DNA from: Rhodococcus_G sp042879035
GTDB taxonomy: Bacteria > Actinomycetota > Actinomycetes > Mycobacteriales > Mycobacteriaceae
Length of the DNA: 64,000 nucleotides
Assembly: GCF_042879035.1 (NCBI RefSeq)
Contig: NZ_JBIAOU010000002.1
Location: 62,001-126,000 of the forward strand
Direction: 5' to 3'
Each line of letters starts with the position of its first letter. The first letter of the stretch is position 1. The translations under genes were made by a program, and so were the position numbers. Shown here piece by piece: positions 1-7,735 of the stretch. The notes beneath the pieces were generated by a model. It saw only the letters and a list, made by a program, of their open reading frames with translations. It was not told the origin of the DNA and did no database searches.

Positions 1-1056
1 AGCTCGAACGCGAGATCAGTGCGCGCCGCGAGTACGAGGTGGGGGTCGAGACCCGCGTACGCAACGAGGTGGCTGCCGACATCTCGGAGATGGCGGCACT
101 GCGAGCCGAACTGGCTGCGCTGCGCGGCAGCCTCGAGGTGCTGTTCGAGGGACGGTTGCCGGTGGACCGGGTCGCGATCGCGGCGGACGGGAAGCGGATC
201 GGTGAGCTCGGCGCGTCGCCGACGGCCCGGCCTGCGGTGCCGTTCGCGCCCCGGCCCGCCTACACCGACCCCAGGTCGGGGCCCACCTTCGCCTCGCCCG
301 ACGACGAACCGGTCACCGCGGAGGTCTCGGTCGTCCCGGACGAGCCCGGCGCGAACGCAGCCACCCCGCCGGCGGCGGTACCCTTCGTGCCTCCTGCGAC
401 GAAACCCGAACGCGCGAAGCCCGAGGCGGTGAAGACCGAGCCCGCGAAGACCCAGACTGTGAAGCTCGAGGCCGTGAAGCTCGCGCCCGTGAAGCTCGAG
501 GCCGTGAAGCTCGAGGCCGCGAAGACCGAGGCCGCGAAGGCCGAGGCCGCGAAGGCCGAGGCCTTCAGGCCCGCGGGCCTGAAGGTCGTGGGACCGAAGA
601 CCGAGGCCCCGAAGGAATCGAAGCCGGAGACCCCGAANNNNNNNNNNNNNNNNNNNNNNNNNNNNNNNNNNNNNNNNNNNNNNNNNNNNNNNNNNNNNNN
701 NNNNNNNNNNNNNNNNNNNNNNNNNNNNNNNNCCGAAGGCGGAGACCCCGAAGGCGGAGACCCCGAAGGCGGAGACCCCGAAGGCGGAGACCCCGAAGGC
801 GGAGACCCCGAAGGCGGAGACCCCGAAGGCGGAGACCCCGAAGGTCACCACCCCCCAGGCCGAGACCGCGAAGTTCGACGCCGACGAGGCCCAGGCTCCC
901 CGCAGGTCCCGGCGGCGAGCCGAGGATGCGGACGACGCCGAGGCGGGGTCGGGGGCGCACAGCAACGGACTGACGGTCGCGGAGATCATCGCCAACATGA
1001 AGGCCAGTGGCACCGGCTCCGAGGGCACCCGGTCGGGTCGTCGGCGTCGTGAGTGA
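1..1056 (+). CDS. DUF6779-like repeat-rich protein, 5' partial and interrupted by an assembly gap
   Basis: The reading frame is open from the window edge, so the N-terminus is missing. The first visible part is a charged helical segment (about LRAELAALRGSLEVLFEGR). It is followed by a long low-complexity stretch of Lys/Ala/Glu/Pro/Thr with KLEAV and KAEAA units, and then, after the gap, pentapeptide repeats PKAET encoded by a 15-base tandem repeat. The true frame after the gap is the PKAET frame, ending in an Arg-rich tail (GRRRRE) and TGA at 1054-1056. Reading straight through the 95 Ns changes frame, which is a gap-size artefact. Position upstream of the DUF2520 gene and panC matches Mtb Rv3604c, a protein rich in Ala, Arg and Pro. 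The specific role is unknown. Confidence 0.7.
638..732. other. assembly gap (95 N) inside tandem repeat
   Basis: Ninety-five undetermined bases interrupt the repeat-coding part of the first gene. The flanks are copies of the same 15-base unit, so the gap is probably a collapsed or unresolved tandem repeat. Keeping both flanks in the repeat register needs a gap of 10 bases plus a multiple of 15 (85 or 100, for example), so 95 is probably only an estimate. Confidence 0.95.
733..846 (+). repeat. 15-bp tandem repeat coding PKAET
   Basis: The unit CCGAAGGCGGAGACC is repeated about seven times without change after the gap, then decays into a variant encoding PKVTT and PQAET. It lies inside the coding region and encodes a Lys/Glu-rich pentapeptide. 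There are no spacers, so it is not a CRISPR. Such units vary in number by slippage. Confidence 0.9.
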
Positions 1057-1165
1057 GCCGTAGATCACTTTTTCGATCGTGGCGGCCGGTCGTGTGGGCC
1101 GACTATCCTCGCTGTGAACGTCCGGTACCCGCACTGCGGGACTGGAACGAACGAGAGGAACAACG

Positions 1166-2107
1166 GTGACCTCATCCGAGATCACTCGAGGTGGGTCCTG
1201 TCCGGACCCGGCGCCTGCACGATTGACGGTCGGTATCGTCTCGGCGGGACGCGTCGGCACCGCACTCGGTGCGGCGCTCGAACGAGTGGGCCACGTGGTC
1301 GTGGCGTGCTCCGCTGTCTCCGACGCCTCGGTGCGACGCGCCGAGCAGCGTCTGCCCGACTCCCAGATCCTGCCCGCGACCGATGTCGCGGCGCGTTGCG
1401 AACTGCTGATCCTGGCCGTCCCCGACGACGAACTCGCCGACCTGGTGCACGGCCTCGCCGTGACCGGCTCGGTCCGGTCCGGGACGATCGTCGCGCACAC
1501 CTCGGGGGCCAACGGCATCGGAATTCTTGCGCCGCTGGCGCAGCTCGGGGCGGTGCCGCTCGCGATTCATCCGGCGATGACGTTCACCGGCCACGACGAG
1601 GACGTCAGCCGCCTGTCGTCGTCGTGTTTCGGGATCACCGCCGACGACGAGATCGGCTACGCCATCGCGCAGTCGCTGGTCCTCGAGATCGGCGGCGAAC
1701 CCGTGCGAGTGCGCGAGGAGGTCCGGCCGCTCTATCACGCCGCCCTGGCGCACGGCAGCAATCACCTGGTCACGCTGGTGTCCGACGCGGTCGCGGCGCT
1801 GCGGGTCGCGCTGTCCGGGAACGAACTGTTCGGGCAGCAGACCGTCGACGGCGATCCGGGCGGGGTGGCCGAGCGGGTCCTGGCGCCGCTGCTCTCGGCC
1901 GCGCTGGACAACGCGTTGCGTCGCGGTCCGGCCGCGCTGACCGGTCCGGTGGCCCGCGGGGACCGGGCCGCCGTCGCCACTCACCTTCGGGTGCTGGGCG
2001 AGGTCGATCCGGACCTCGCCGCCGGCTACCGGGCACTGTCCCTGCGTTCGGCGCAGATCGCCGGGGCCGACCCGGCGTTGATCGAGATTCTGGAGGACCG
2101 AAGGTGA
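1166..2107 (+). CDS. Rossmann-fold and DUF2520 domain protein
   Basis: The 313-residue product has a nucleotide-binding GIVSAGRVG near residues 23-31 followed by an alternating strand/helix Rossmann domain (LLILAVPDDEL), then an all-helical C-terminal half. This is the layout of Rossmann-like plus DUF2520 proteins, distant relatives of NADP-dependent beta-hydroxyacid and F420-dependent dehydrogenases. The GTG start has a GAGAGG Shine-Dalgarno 7 bases upstream. The stop overlaps the panC GTG by four bases (GTGA), so the two are translationally coupled. That link and the conserved order (Mtb Rv3603c) suggest a role in pantothenate supply, possibly a ketopantoate-reductase-like step, but this is inference. 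Confidence 0.85.
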   Translation: MTSSEITRGGSCPDPAPARLTVGIVSAGRVGTALGAALERVGHVVVACSAVSDASVRRAEQRLPDSQILPATDVAARCELLILAVPDDELADLVHGLAVTGSVRSGTIVAHTSGANGIGILAPLAQLGAVPLAIHPAMTFTGHDEDVSRLSSSCFGITADDEIGYAIAQSLVLEIGGEPVRVREEVRPLYHAALAHGSNHLVTLVSDAVAALRVALSGNELFGQQTVDGDPGGVAERVLAPLLSAALDNALRRGPAALTGPVARGDRAAVATHLRVLGEVDPDLAAGYRALSLRSAQIAGADPALIEILEDRR

Positions 2108-3033
2108 ACGGCTACACGCGCGGCGAACTGACCGTGCACCACGAGCCCGCCGAACTGTCGAAGGTCACCAAGGCCCTGCGCGGCGTCGGCCGGCAGGTGG
2201 CGCTGGTGCCGACCATGGGTGCGCTGCACGCCGGGCACCTCGAGATCGTCCGGCAGGCCAAGCTGCGCGGCGCCGTCGTGGTGGTCTCGATCTTCGTGAA
2301 CCCGCTGCAGTTCGCGGAGGGGGAGGACCTCGACGCCTACCCGCGCACCCTCGACGCCGACCTCGACCTGCTGCGTGCGGAGGGAGTCGAACTGGCCTTC
2401 GCGCCGACCGCGGCGTCGATGTACCCGAACGGGCAGCGCACGATGGTGCACCCCGGACCGCTCGGGTCGGAGCTCGAAGGGGCCAGCAGACCGACACATT
2501 TCGAGGGCATGCTGACCGTCGTGGCCAAGCTGTTGCAGATCGTGGCCCCGAACACCGCGTACTTCGGTGAGAAGGACTACCAGCAGCTCACGCTGATCCG
2601 GCAGATGGTGCGGGACCTGAATTTCGACGTCGAGATCTTCGGCGTGCCCACCGTGCGCGAACCGGACGGGTTGGCCCTGTCGTCCCGGAACCGGTACCTC
2701 GACGAGGCGCAGCGCGCCGCGTCCGCCACGATTTCCGCGGCGCTCGTCGCCGGCGCGCACGCCGCGGCCGGTGGCGCGGAGGCGATCCTCGCCACCGCAC
2801 GCGAGGTGCTGGCGACGACACCGGGTATCGAGGTCGACTACCTCGAGGTCCGGGGCGTCGATCTCGGACCGGCGCCGGAACGTGGCGACGGGCGTCTGCT
2901 CGTCGCCGCCCGGGTGGGATCGACCCGCCTGATCGACAACGTCGGCGTCGCCGTCGGCACCGGATTCCTCGAGCGGGACACCGAACCCCGCACCCAGACC
3001 ACGGCACCCGCCGACCACCGGATTTCCCGCTAG
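2104..3033 (+). CDS. panC: pantothenate synthetase
   Basis: It condenses D-pantoate with beta-alanine using ATP to give pantothenate, in the cytosol. The 309-residue protein carries the nucleotidyltransferase HIGH-type motif PTMGALHAGH at residues 36-45, the GEKDYQQL segment that binds ATP and pantoate, and the KMSKS-like LSSRN loop. Length is normal for the family. The GTG start sits inside the stop of the preceding gene (GTGA) and the gene ends 17 bases before panD, which makes the beta-alanine it uses, so this is one CoA-precursor operon. Confidence 0.97.
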   Translation: MNGYTRGELTVHHEPAELSKVTKALRGVGRQVALVPTMGALHAGHLEIVRQAKLRGAVVVVSIFVNPLQFAEGEDLDAYPRTLDADLDLLRAEGVELAFAPTAASMYPNGQRTMVHPGPLGSELEGASRPTHFEGMLTVVAKLLQIVAPNTAYFGEKDYQQLTLIRQMVRDLNFDVEIFGVPTVREPDGLALSSRNRYLDEAQRAASATISAALVAGAHAAAGGAEAILATAREVLATTPGIEVDYLEVRGVDLGPAPERGDGRLLVAARVGSTRLIDNVGVAVGTGFLERDTEPRTQTTAPADHRISR

Positions 3034-3050
3034 ACCGTAAGGGGCAGCAC

Positions 3051-3491
3051 ATGTTTCGCACGATGATGAAGTCGAAGATCCACCGCGCCACCGTCACCCA
3101 CGCCGACCTGCACTACGTCGGGTCGGTGACCGTCGACCAGGACCTGATGGACGCCGCGGACCTGCTCGAGGGCGAGCAGGTGTGCATCGTCGACATCGAC
3201 AACGGTGCCCGGCTCGAGACCTACGTCATCGCCGGTGAGCGCGGCAGCGGTGTGATCGGAATCAACGGTGCCGCAGCGCATCTCGTCAATCCCGGCGACC
3301 TCGTCATCCTGATCGCGTACGGCGTGATGAACGAGCAGGAGTGCCGCGACTACAACCCGCGCGTCGTGTTCGTCGACGCCGACAACCGGCAGGTCGAACT
3401 GGGTTCGGATCCGGCGCACGCGCCGGAGGGATCGGGACTGATCACTCCACGGATGCTGAGCACCCTGGAAAACGCCTCGGCACTGGTGTAA
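3051..3491 (+). CDS. panD: aspartate 1-decarboxylase proenzyme
   Basis: It decarboxylates L-aspartate to beta-alanine for pantothenate synthesis. The 146-residue proenzyme contains the self-cleavage site YVGSVTVD; Gly24-Ser25 is the scissile bond and Ser25 becomes the pyruvoyl cofactor. Lys9 and Tyr22 of the classic active site are present. The start has an AAGGGG Shine-Dalgarno. It lies between panC and coaX, giving three CoA-pathway genes in a row. Confidence 0.97.
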   Translation: MFRTMMKSKIHRATVTHADLHYVGSVTVDQDLMDAADLLEGEQVCIVDIDNGARLETYVIAGERGSGVIGINGAAAHLVNPGDLVILIAYGVMNEQECRDYNPRVVFVDADNRQVELGSDPAHAPEGSGLITPRMLSTLENASALV

Positions 3492-3493
3492 CC

Positions 3494-4309
3494 GTGCTGC
3501 TGGCGGTCGACGTCCGCAACACCACCATCTCGCTGGGACTGTTCGCCGGTGCCGGTGACCACTCGCGGTTGGTGCAGGACTGGCGCATGAGGACCGATCC
3601 GCGGATGACCGCGGACGAGTTGGCATTGATGCTCCGCGGACTTCTCGGGTCCCGGGTGGACGAGGTCGTCGGGGTGTCCGCGCTGTCCACCGTGCCGTCG
3701 GTGCTGCGCGAACTCCGGGTGATGCTCACCCGGTACTGGGGCCAGGTCCCGCACGTCGTCGTCGAGCCCGGGGTGCGGACCGGGGTGCCGCTGCTGGTCG
3801 ACAACCCCAAGGAGGTCGGGGCCGACCGCATCGTCAACAGCCTTGCGGCGCATCACCTCTACGGTGGTCCGTGCATCGTCGTGGACTTCGGTGTCGCGAC
3901 GTGTGTCGACGTGGTGTCCGCGAAGGGCGAGTTCCTCGGCGGCGCCATCGCCCCCGGTCTCGAGTCGTCCACGGACGCGCTCGCCTCGCACTCGGCCGCA
4001 CTGCGCCAGTTCGAGTTGGTCCGCCCGCGTGCGGTGGTGGGCAAGAACAGCGTCGAGTGCATGCAGGCCGGCGCCGTGTTCGGCTTCGCCGGGTTGGTCG
4101 ACGGTCTGGTGCGCCGGGTGCGCGCCGAGTTGCCCGCGTTCGCCGGTGACGACGTCACGGTGATCGGGACGGGCGACAGCGCGCCGTTGGTGATGCCGGA
4201 ATCCGAGACCGTCGCGCATCTCGAACGGGATCTGGCGCTGGAGGGGCTGCGGATCGTGTACGAGCGCAACCAGGCCCGTCGTGCGGCCAGGCGTTCGCCC
4301 GTGGTGTGA
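3494..4309 (+). CDS. coaX: type III pantothenate kinase
   Basis: It phosphorylates pantothenate in the first committed step of CoA synthesis. The 271-residue protein begins LLAVDVRNT, the ASKHA-fold phosphate-binding motif with Asp6, and has the conserved GADRIVN and VVDFGVATCVDVV segments. The GTG start is chosen because it lies 2 bases after the panD stop and gives the family N-terminus; the upstream extension of the frame only runs back over panD. The mycobacterial order panC-panD-coaX is kept. Confidence 0.95.
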   Translation: MLLAVDVRNTTISLGLFAGAGDHSRLVQDWRMRTDPRMTADELALMLRGLLGSRVDEVVGVSALSTVPSVLRELRVMLTRYWGQVPHVVVEPGVRTGVPLLVDNPKEVGADRIVNSLAAHHLYGGPCIVVDFGVATCVDVVSAKGEFLGGAIAPGLESSTDALASHSAALRQFELVRPRAVVGKNSVECMQAGAVFGFAGLVDGLVRRVRAELPAFAGDDVTVIGTGDSAPLVMPESETVAHLERDLALEGLRIVYERNQARRAARRSPVV

Positions 4310-4339
4310 CCGGACTCGTCACAACTTCGCTCGGACACT

Positions 4340-4374
4340 TTGCCGAACTGCGAATTTGTGTCACACTGGTCGAC
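4340..4374 (+). promoter_or_regulatory. promoter of the Cys-Cys leader and cdo operon
   Basis: A -35-like TTGCCG (4340-4345) and a -10-like CACACT (4362-4367) are separated by 16 bases. The GTG at 4375 follows the -10 by 7 bases, the spacing of a leaderless transcript whose first base is the start codon. The -10 lacks the leading TA, so this is a moderate match. Confidence 0.5.
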
Positions 4375-4416
4375 GTGATTGCTCGCATGGTTGCTCAGGA
4401 GTGTTGTCGAGGCTGA
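4375..4416 (+). CDS. polycysteine leader peptide, candidate cysteine attenuator
   Basis: This short frame reads VIARMVAQECCRG and then TGA; an internal ATG at 4387 would give MVAQECCRG. Two adjacent Cys codons (TGT TGT, 4402-4407) sit four codons from the stop. It lies 66 bases upstream of cysteine dioxygenase on the same strand. Short leaderless frames with runs of Cys codons are known in mycobacteria as cysteine-responsive attenuators of sulfur-metabolism genes. The 3' end of the frame (GTCGAGGC, 4406-4413) can pair perfectly with 4422-4429 and nearly as well with 4451-4458, while 4427-4431 can pair with GAGTC at the cdo ribosome-binding site. The alternative pairings fit a translation-coupled switch. 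Function is inferred. Confidence 0.6.
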   Translation: MIARMVAQECCRG

Positions 4417-4482
4417 CCGCCGCCTCGACTCGGTTGGGGCACGTCCACAAGCCTCGATCTCTCACCTCCTGGAGTCTCTTCC

Positions 4483-5052
4483 ATGCTTTCCACTTCCGTG
4501 GTCTCCTCACCCATATCTGTTTCCTCGGCTCGTCCTTCCGTGTCGCCGAGTCGTCTCCGTCCGGCCGACCTGCTCCGCATCACCGACCAGGGTGCGCAGG
4601 ACGTGCTCGACGGCCGGTTCGCGGACCTGCTGCCGGACGGTGGTCGCTTCCCGGCCTCGGAGCGTTGGTCCACCCGACTGCACGCCGACGACGACGTCGA
4701 CGTCTGGCTGATCAGCTGGGTTCCCGGGGAGGCGACCGAGCTCCACGACCACGCGGGTTCGCTCGGGGCGCTCACCGTTCTCAGCGGCACCCTTGCCGAA
4801 TACCGTTGGGGTGGTGCCGAACTCAAGTACCGCACCCTCGGCGCCGGCGATCAGGCGTCGTTCCCGCTCGGCTGGGTGCACGACGTGATGCAGGCGCCCG
4901 ACACCACCGCCGGCCCGGAGCTGCCGACCCTGAGCGTCCATGCGTACTCGCCACCACTGACCGCGATGTCGTACTACGAGGTCACCGATCAGGGCAGCCT
5001 GCGCCGCACCCGCACCGAGCTCACCGATTTCCCGGAAGGACTGTCGGCATGA
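4483..5052 (+). CDS. cdo: cysteine dioxygenase (cupin)
   Basis: It oxidises L-cysteine to cysteine sulfinate using non-haem iron and O2. The 189-residue cupin shows the HDH pair (His88, His90) in the motif ELHDHAGSLGAL and a third histidine at 133 (GWVHDV), the usual three-His iron site. The N-terminal 25 residues are Ser-rich and poorly conserved in character, so a later start is possible; the chosen ATG has a GGAG 8 bases upstream. It overlaps the rhodanese start (ATGA) and lies behind a Cys-Cys leader frame, which fits control by cysteine supply. Confidence 0.88.
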   Translation: MLSTSVVSSPISVSSARPSVSPSRLRPADLLRITDQGAQDVLDGRFADLLPDGGRFPASERWSTRLHADDDVDVWLISWVPGEATELHDHAGSLGALTVLSGTLAEYRWGGAELKYRTLGAGDQASFPLGWVHDVMQAPDTTAGPELPTLSVHAYSPPLTAMSYYEVTDQGSLRRTRTELTDFPEGLSA

Positions 5053-5471
5053 CCATCGACGAGATGCTCGAGAAGGCCCGCAGCACCTACCGCCGCATGT
5101 ACGTCTTCGAACTCGAGGACGCCGTCGCCCGCGGGGCGAAGATTGTCGACATCCGCCCGCAGGCGCAGCGTGACCGGGAGGGCATCCTTCCCGGCGCGCT
5201 CGCGATCGAGCGCAACGTGCTCGAGTGGCGACTCGACCCGGCGAGCGACGCGCGTATCGCCCTGGCCGCCGACCACGACGTCGAATGGATCGTCATCTGC
5301 TCCGAGGGTTACACGTCCAGCCTCGCGGCAGCGGCGCTGCAGGAGTTGGGTCTGCGCAACGCCACCGACCTCGTCGGGGGCTATCAGGCGATCAAGGCGG
5401 CGGGCCTGCTCGGCGTCGCGGTCCGGGCCCGGCACGTGGTGCGCGAGACCGACACGGTCGCCGCGCACTGA
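5049..5471 (+). CDS. rhodanese-domain sulfurtransferase
   Basis: The 140-residue single rhodanese domain has the entry motif VDIRP at residues 33-37 and the active-site loop CSEGYTS with Cys84. Single-domain rhodaneses transfer sulfane sulfur to thiol or cyanide acceptors. The ATG overlaps the cdo stop by four bases, so the two are translationally coupled, and it shares the leader upstream. Together they point to handling of excess cysteine sulfur. Confidence 0.9.
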   Translation: MTIDEMLEKARSTYRRMYVFELEDAVARGAKIVDIRPQAQRDREGILPGALAIERNVLEWRLDPASDARIALAADHDVEWIVICSEGYTSSLAAAALQELGLRNATDLVGGYQAIKAAGLLGVAVRARHVVRETDTVAAH

Positions 5472-5481
5472 GTGGTCGTGG

Positions 5482-5502
5482 CCGGTCGGGAAGGCCGACC
5501 GG
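5482..5502 (+). terminator. hairpin after the rhodanese gene
   Basis: CCGGTCGG and CCGACCGG form an 8-bp stem around a 5-base loop in the short gap before the lysS promoter. There is no T-tract, as is common in actinobacteria. Confidence 0.5.
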
Positions 5503-5524
5503 GCCGCCCGACACCGGGTGGCAT

Positions 5525-5530
5525 TACCCT
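5525..5530 (+). promoter_or_regulatory. -10 of a leaderless lysS promoter
   Basis: TACCCT stands 8 bases before the GTG start and no Shine-Dalgarno is visible, so the message probably begins at the start codon. Confidence 0.5.
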
Positions 5531-5538
5531 GGTCAATC

Positions 5539-7047
5539 GTGAGTGATGTAGCCACCGACCACGACGACACCCCCGAGCAGCTTCGCATCCGCCGCGAGAA
5601 GCGGGAACGAATCCTGGACCAGGGGCTGGAGGCGTATCCCGTTTCGGTGGCGCGCACCCATTCCCTGGCGCAGATCCGCGCCGACCATCCGGATCTGGAA
5701 CCGGACACCGCGACCGGTGTGCAGGTCGGCGTGGTGGGCCGGGTCATCTTCGTGCGTAACACCGGCAAGCTGTGCTTCGCGACCCTCCAGGAGGGCGACG
5801 GGACCCAGCTGCAGGCCATGCTGAGCCTGGCGAACATCGGTGAGGACGCGCTCGCGGCGTGGAAGTCCGACGTCGACCTCGGCGATTTCGTGTTCGTGCA
5901 CGGTGAGGTGATCAGTTCCCGTCGAGGCGAGCTGTCGGTGATGGCCGACTCGTGGCAGATCGCGTCGAAGTCGCTGCGTCCGCTGCCCGTCGCGCACAAG
6001 GAGATGAACGAGGAATCCCGGGTTCGGCAGCGCTACGTCGACCTGATCGTGCGTCCGGAGGCGCGGGAGATGGCCCGCAAGCGGGTCGCGGTGGTGCGAG
6101 AGCTGCGCAACGCTCTCGAGCGGAGGGGCTTCCTCGAGGTCGAGACGCCGATGCTGCAGACCGTCGCGGGCGGCGCCGCGGCCCGGCCGTTCGTCACGCA
6201 CTCGAATGCACTCGACATCGACCTGTACCTGCGGATCGCGCCGGAGCTGTTCCTCAAGCGGTGCGTGGTCGGCGGAATCGAGAAGGTCTTCGAAATCAAC
6301 CGCAATTTCCGTAACGAGGGCATCGACTCGACGCACTCCCCGGAATTCGCGATGCTCGAGACGTACGAGGCGTACGGCACCTACGACGATTCGGCGACGA
6401 TGATTCGCGAATTGATCCAGGAGGTCGCCCAGCACGCGCTCGGGACGCAGGTCGTCACCCTCGCCGACGGCACCGAATACGACCTGAGCGGTGAGTGGAA
6501 GACGATGGAGATGTATCCGTCGCTGTCCGCGGCCATCGGTGTCGAGGTCACCCCCGCCACCACGGTGGACGAACTGCTCGCGCTGGCCGCAAAGGTGGGG
6601 CTGGAGGTGCCGAAGGACAAGGGCTACGGTCACGGCAAGCTGGTCGAGGAACTCTGGGAGCACCAGTGCGGTGACCAGCTGCACGAGCCGACGTTCGTCC
6701 GCAACTTCCCGGTCGAGACGTCCCCGCTGACCCGGCAGCACCGGTCCCTGCCGGGTGTCACGGAGAAGTGGGACCTCTACGTCCGTGGTTTCGAGCTGGC
6801 CACCGGATACTCGGAGCTCGTGGACCCGGTCATCCAGCGCGAGCGATTCGTCGACCAGGGGCGACTGGCCGCGGCCGGCGACGACGAGGCGATGGCCCTC
6901 GACGAGGAATTCCTCACCGCGATGGAGCACGGCATGCCACCGACCACCGGCACCGGCATGGGAATCGACCGACTGTTGATGGCATTGACCGGCCTGGGAA
7001 TCCGGGAAACCATCCTGTTCCCAATTGTTCGACCGTCCGCTCGCTGA
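5539..7047 (+). CDS. lysS: lysyl-tRNA synthetase, class II
   Basis: It charges tRNA-Lys. The 502-residue protein has an N-terminal OB-fold anticodon-binding domain (GVQVGVVGRVIFVRN), class II motif 2 (FRNEGIDSTHSPEF) and motif 3 (GTGMGIDRL) near the C-terminus. The GTG start is chosen from the short acidic N-terminus and a -10 element 8 bases upstream. The position before lsr2 and clpC matches Mtb Rv3598c. Confidence 0.97.
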   Translation: MSDVATDHDDTPEQLRIRREKRERILDQGLEAYPVSVARTHSLAQIRADHPDLEPDTATGVQVGVVGRVIFVRNTGKLCFATLQEGDGTQLQAMLSLANIGEDALAAWKSDVDLGDFVFVHGEVISSRRGELSVMADSWQIASKSLRPLPVAHKEMNEESRVRQRYVDLIVRPEAREMARKRVAVVRELRNALERRGFLEVETPMLQTVAGGAAARPFVTHSNALDIDLYLRIAPELFLKRCVVGGIEKVFEINRNFRNEGIDSTHSPEFAMLETYEAYGTYDDSATMIRELIQEVAQHALGTQVVTLADGTEYDLSGEWKTMEMYPSLSAAIGVEVTPATTVDELLALAAKVGLEVPKDKGYGHGKLVEELWEHQCGDQLHEPTFVRNFPVETSPLTRQHRSLPGVTEKWDLYVRGFELATGYSELVDPVIQRERFVDQGRLAAAGDDEAMALDEEFLTAMEHGMPPTTGTGMGIDRLLMALTGLGIRETILFPIVRPSAR

Positions 7048-7103
7048 TCACTTTCGAAATCGAATTTCCTCATTCCCGACATTCGTCGTCGTAGGTTCGG
7101 GGG

Positions 7104-7109
7104 TACACT
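7104..7109 (+). promoter_or_regulatory. -10 element upstream of lsr2
   Basis: TACACT lies about 60 bases before the lsr2 start in a comparatively AT-rich gap, giving a leadered transcript of roughly 55 bases with a GAAGGGA Shine-Dalgarno. No good -35 hexamer was found. Confidence 0.4.
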
Positions 7110-7169
7110 CGCAAAATCCGGTGCAGGGTGCACGGAATGCGGGAAATTCATTCGAAGGGAACTCGGTTC

Positions 7170-7517
7170 ATGGCGAAGAAGGTCACCGTCACACTGATCG
7201 ACGACGTGGATCAGGAGTCGGCAGCCGACGAAACGGTCGAGTTCGGGCTCGACGGTGTCACATACGAGATCGACCTTTCCTCCGAGAATGCCGGCAAACT
7301 GCGGGAGCAGCTCGCGGAGTGGGTCACCCACGCTCGCCGGTCCACCGGGCGGCGTCGCGCGGGCAAGCCCACCCCTGCGGCCACGAAGTCCCGGGTGGCG
7401 GTCGATCGGGAGCAGAGCGCGGCAATCCGGGAGTGGGCGCGCCGTAACGGGCATCCGGTGTCCGCGCGCGGGCGTATCTCGGCGGAAATCGCGGAACTGT
7501 ACAACAAAGCAAACTGA
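7170..7517 (+). CDS. lsr2: nucleoid-associated protein Lsr2
   Basis: Lsr2 binds AT-rich minor groove and silences genes, like H-NS. The 115-residue product starts MAKKVTVTLIDD, has the N-terminal oligomerisation strand/helix region to about residue 60, a basic linker (RRSTGRRRAGKPTP), and ends with the DNA-binding helices around the RGR hook (SARGRISAEI). The ATG is chosen by family start and by GAAGGGA 9 bases upstream rather than the ATG 42 bases earlier. Order lysS-lsr2-clpC is typical of mycolic-acid actinobacteria. Confidence 0.97.
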   Translation: MAKKVTVTLIDDVDQESAADETVEFGLDGVTYEIDLSSENAGKLREQLAEWVTHARRSTGRRRAGKPTPAATKSRVAVDREQSAAIREWARRNGHPVSARGRISAEIAELYNKAN

Positions 7518-7735
7518 CCAACCGGAATTTTTCTCGTTCGTTTCCCTGCTCCGCACGCAGGTGCCCGGTCGGTCCGGCGTGGGCCGGACACGAACGAGAG
7601 AAATCGGCGGGACCTGCTCACGGGTCCCGGAAATTGTTTCGTGGTATTGCGTTGCGATAGCGGCGGTTCGTGCGGACGCCGACCCCTTCCGTTCCCCGTC
7701 AATTCCGGGCCGGTGTTCCGCTCGAACTCGAAAGC

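Noticed and set aside
733..846. Regular repeats resembling an array
   Set aside because: The 15-base units have no spacers and encode in-frame PKAET, so not CRISPR.
565..1518. Open minus-strand frame across the repeat region and gap
   Set aside because: Runs through Ns and the tandem repeat, and is antisense to two good genes.
2026..3018. Minus-strand frame antisense to panC
   Set aside because: Composition is His/Arg/Gly-rich shadow of a well-supported gene.
4379..4711. 110-codon frame overlapping the leader and the start of cdo
   Set aside because: Begins with TTG, has no family features and overlaps cdo in another frame.
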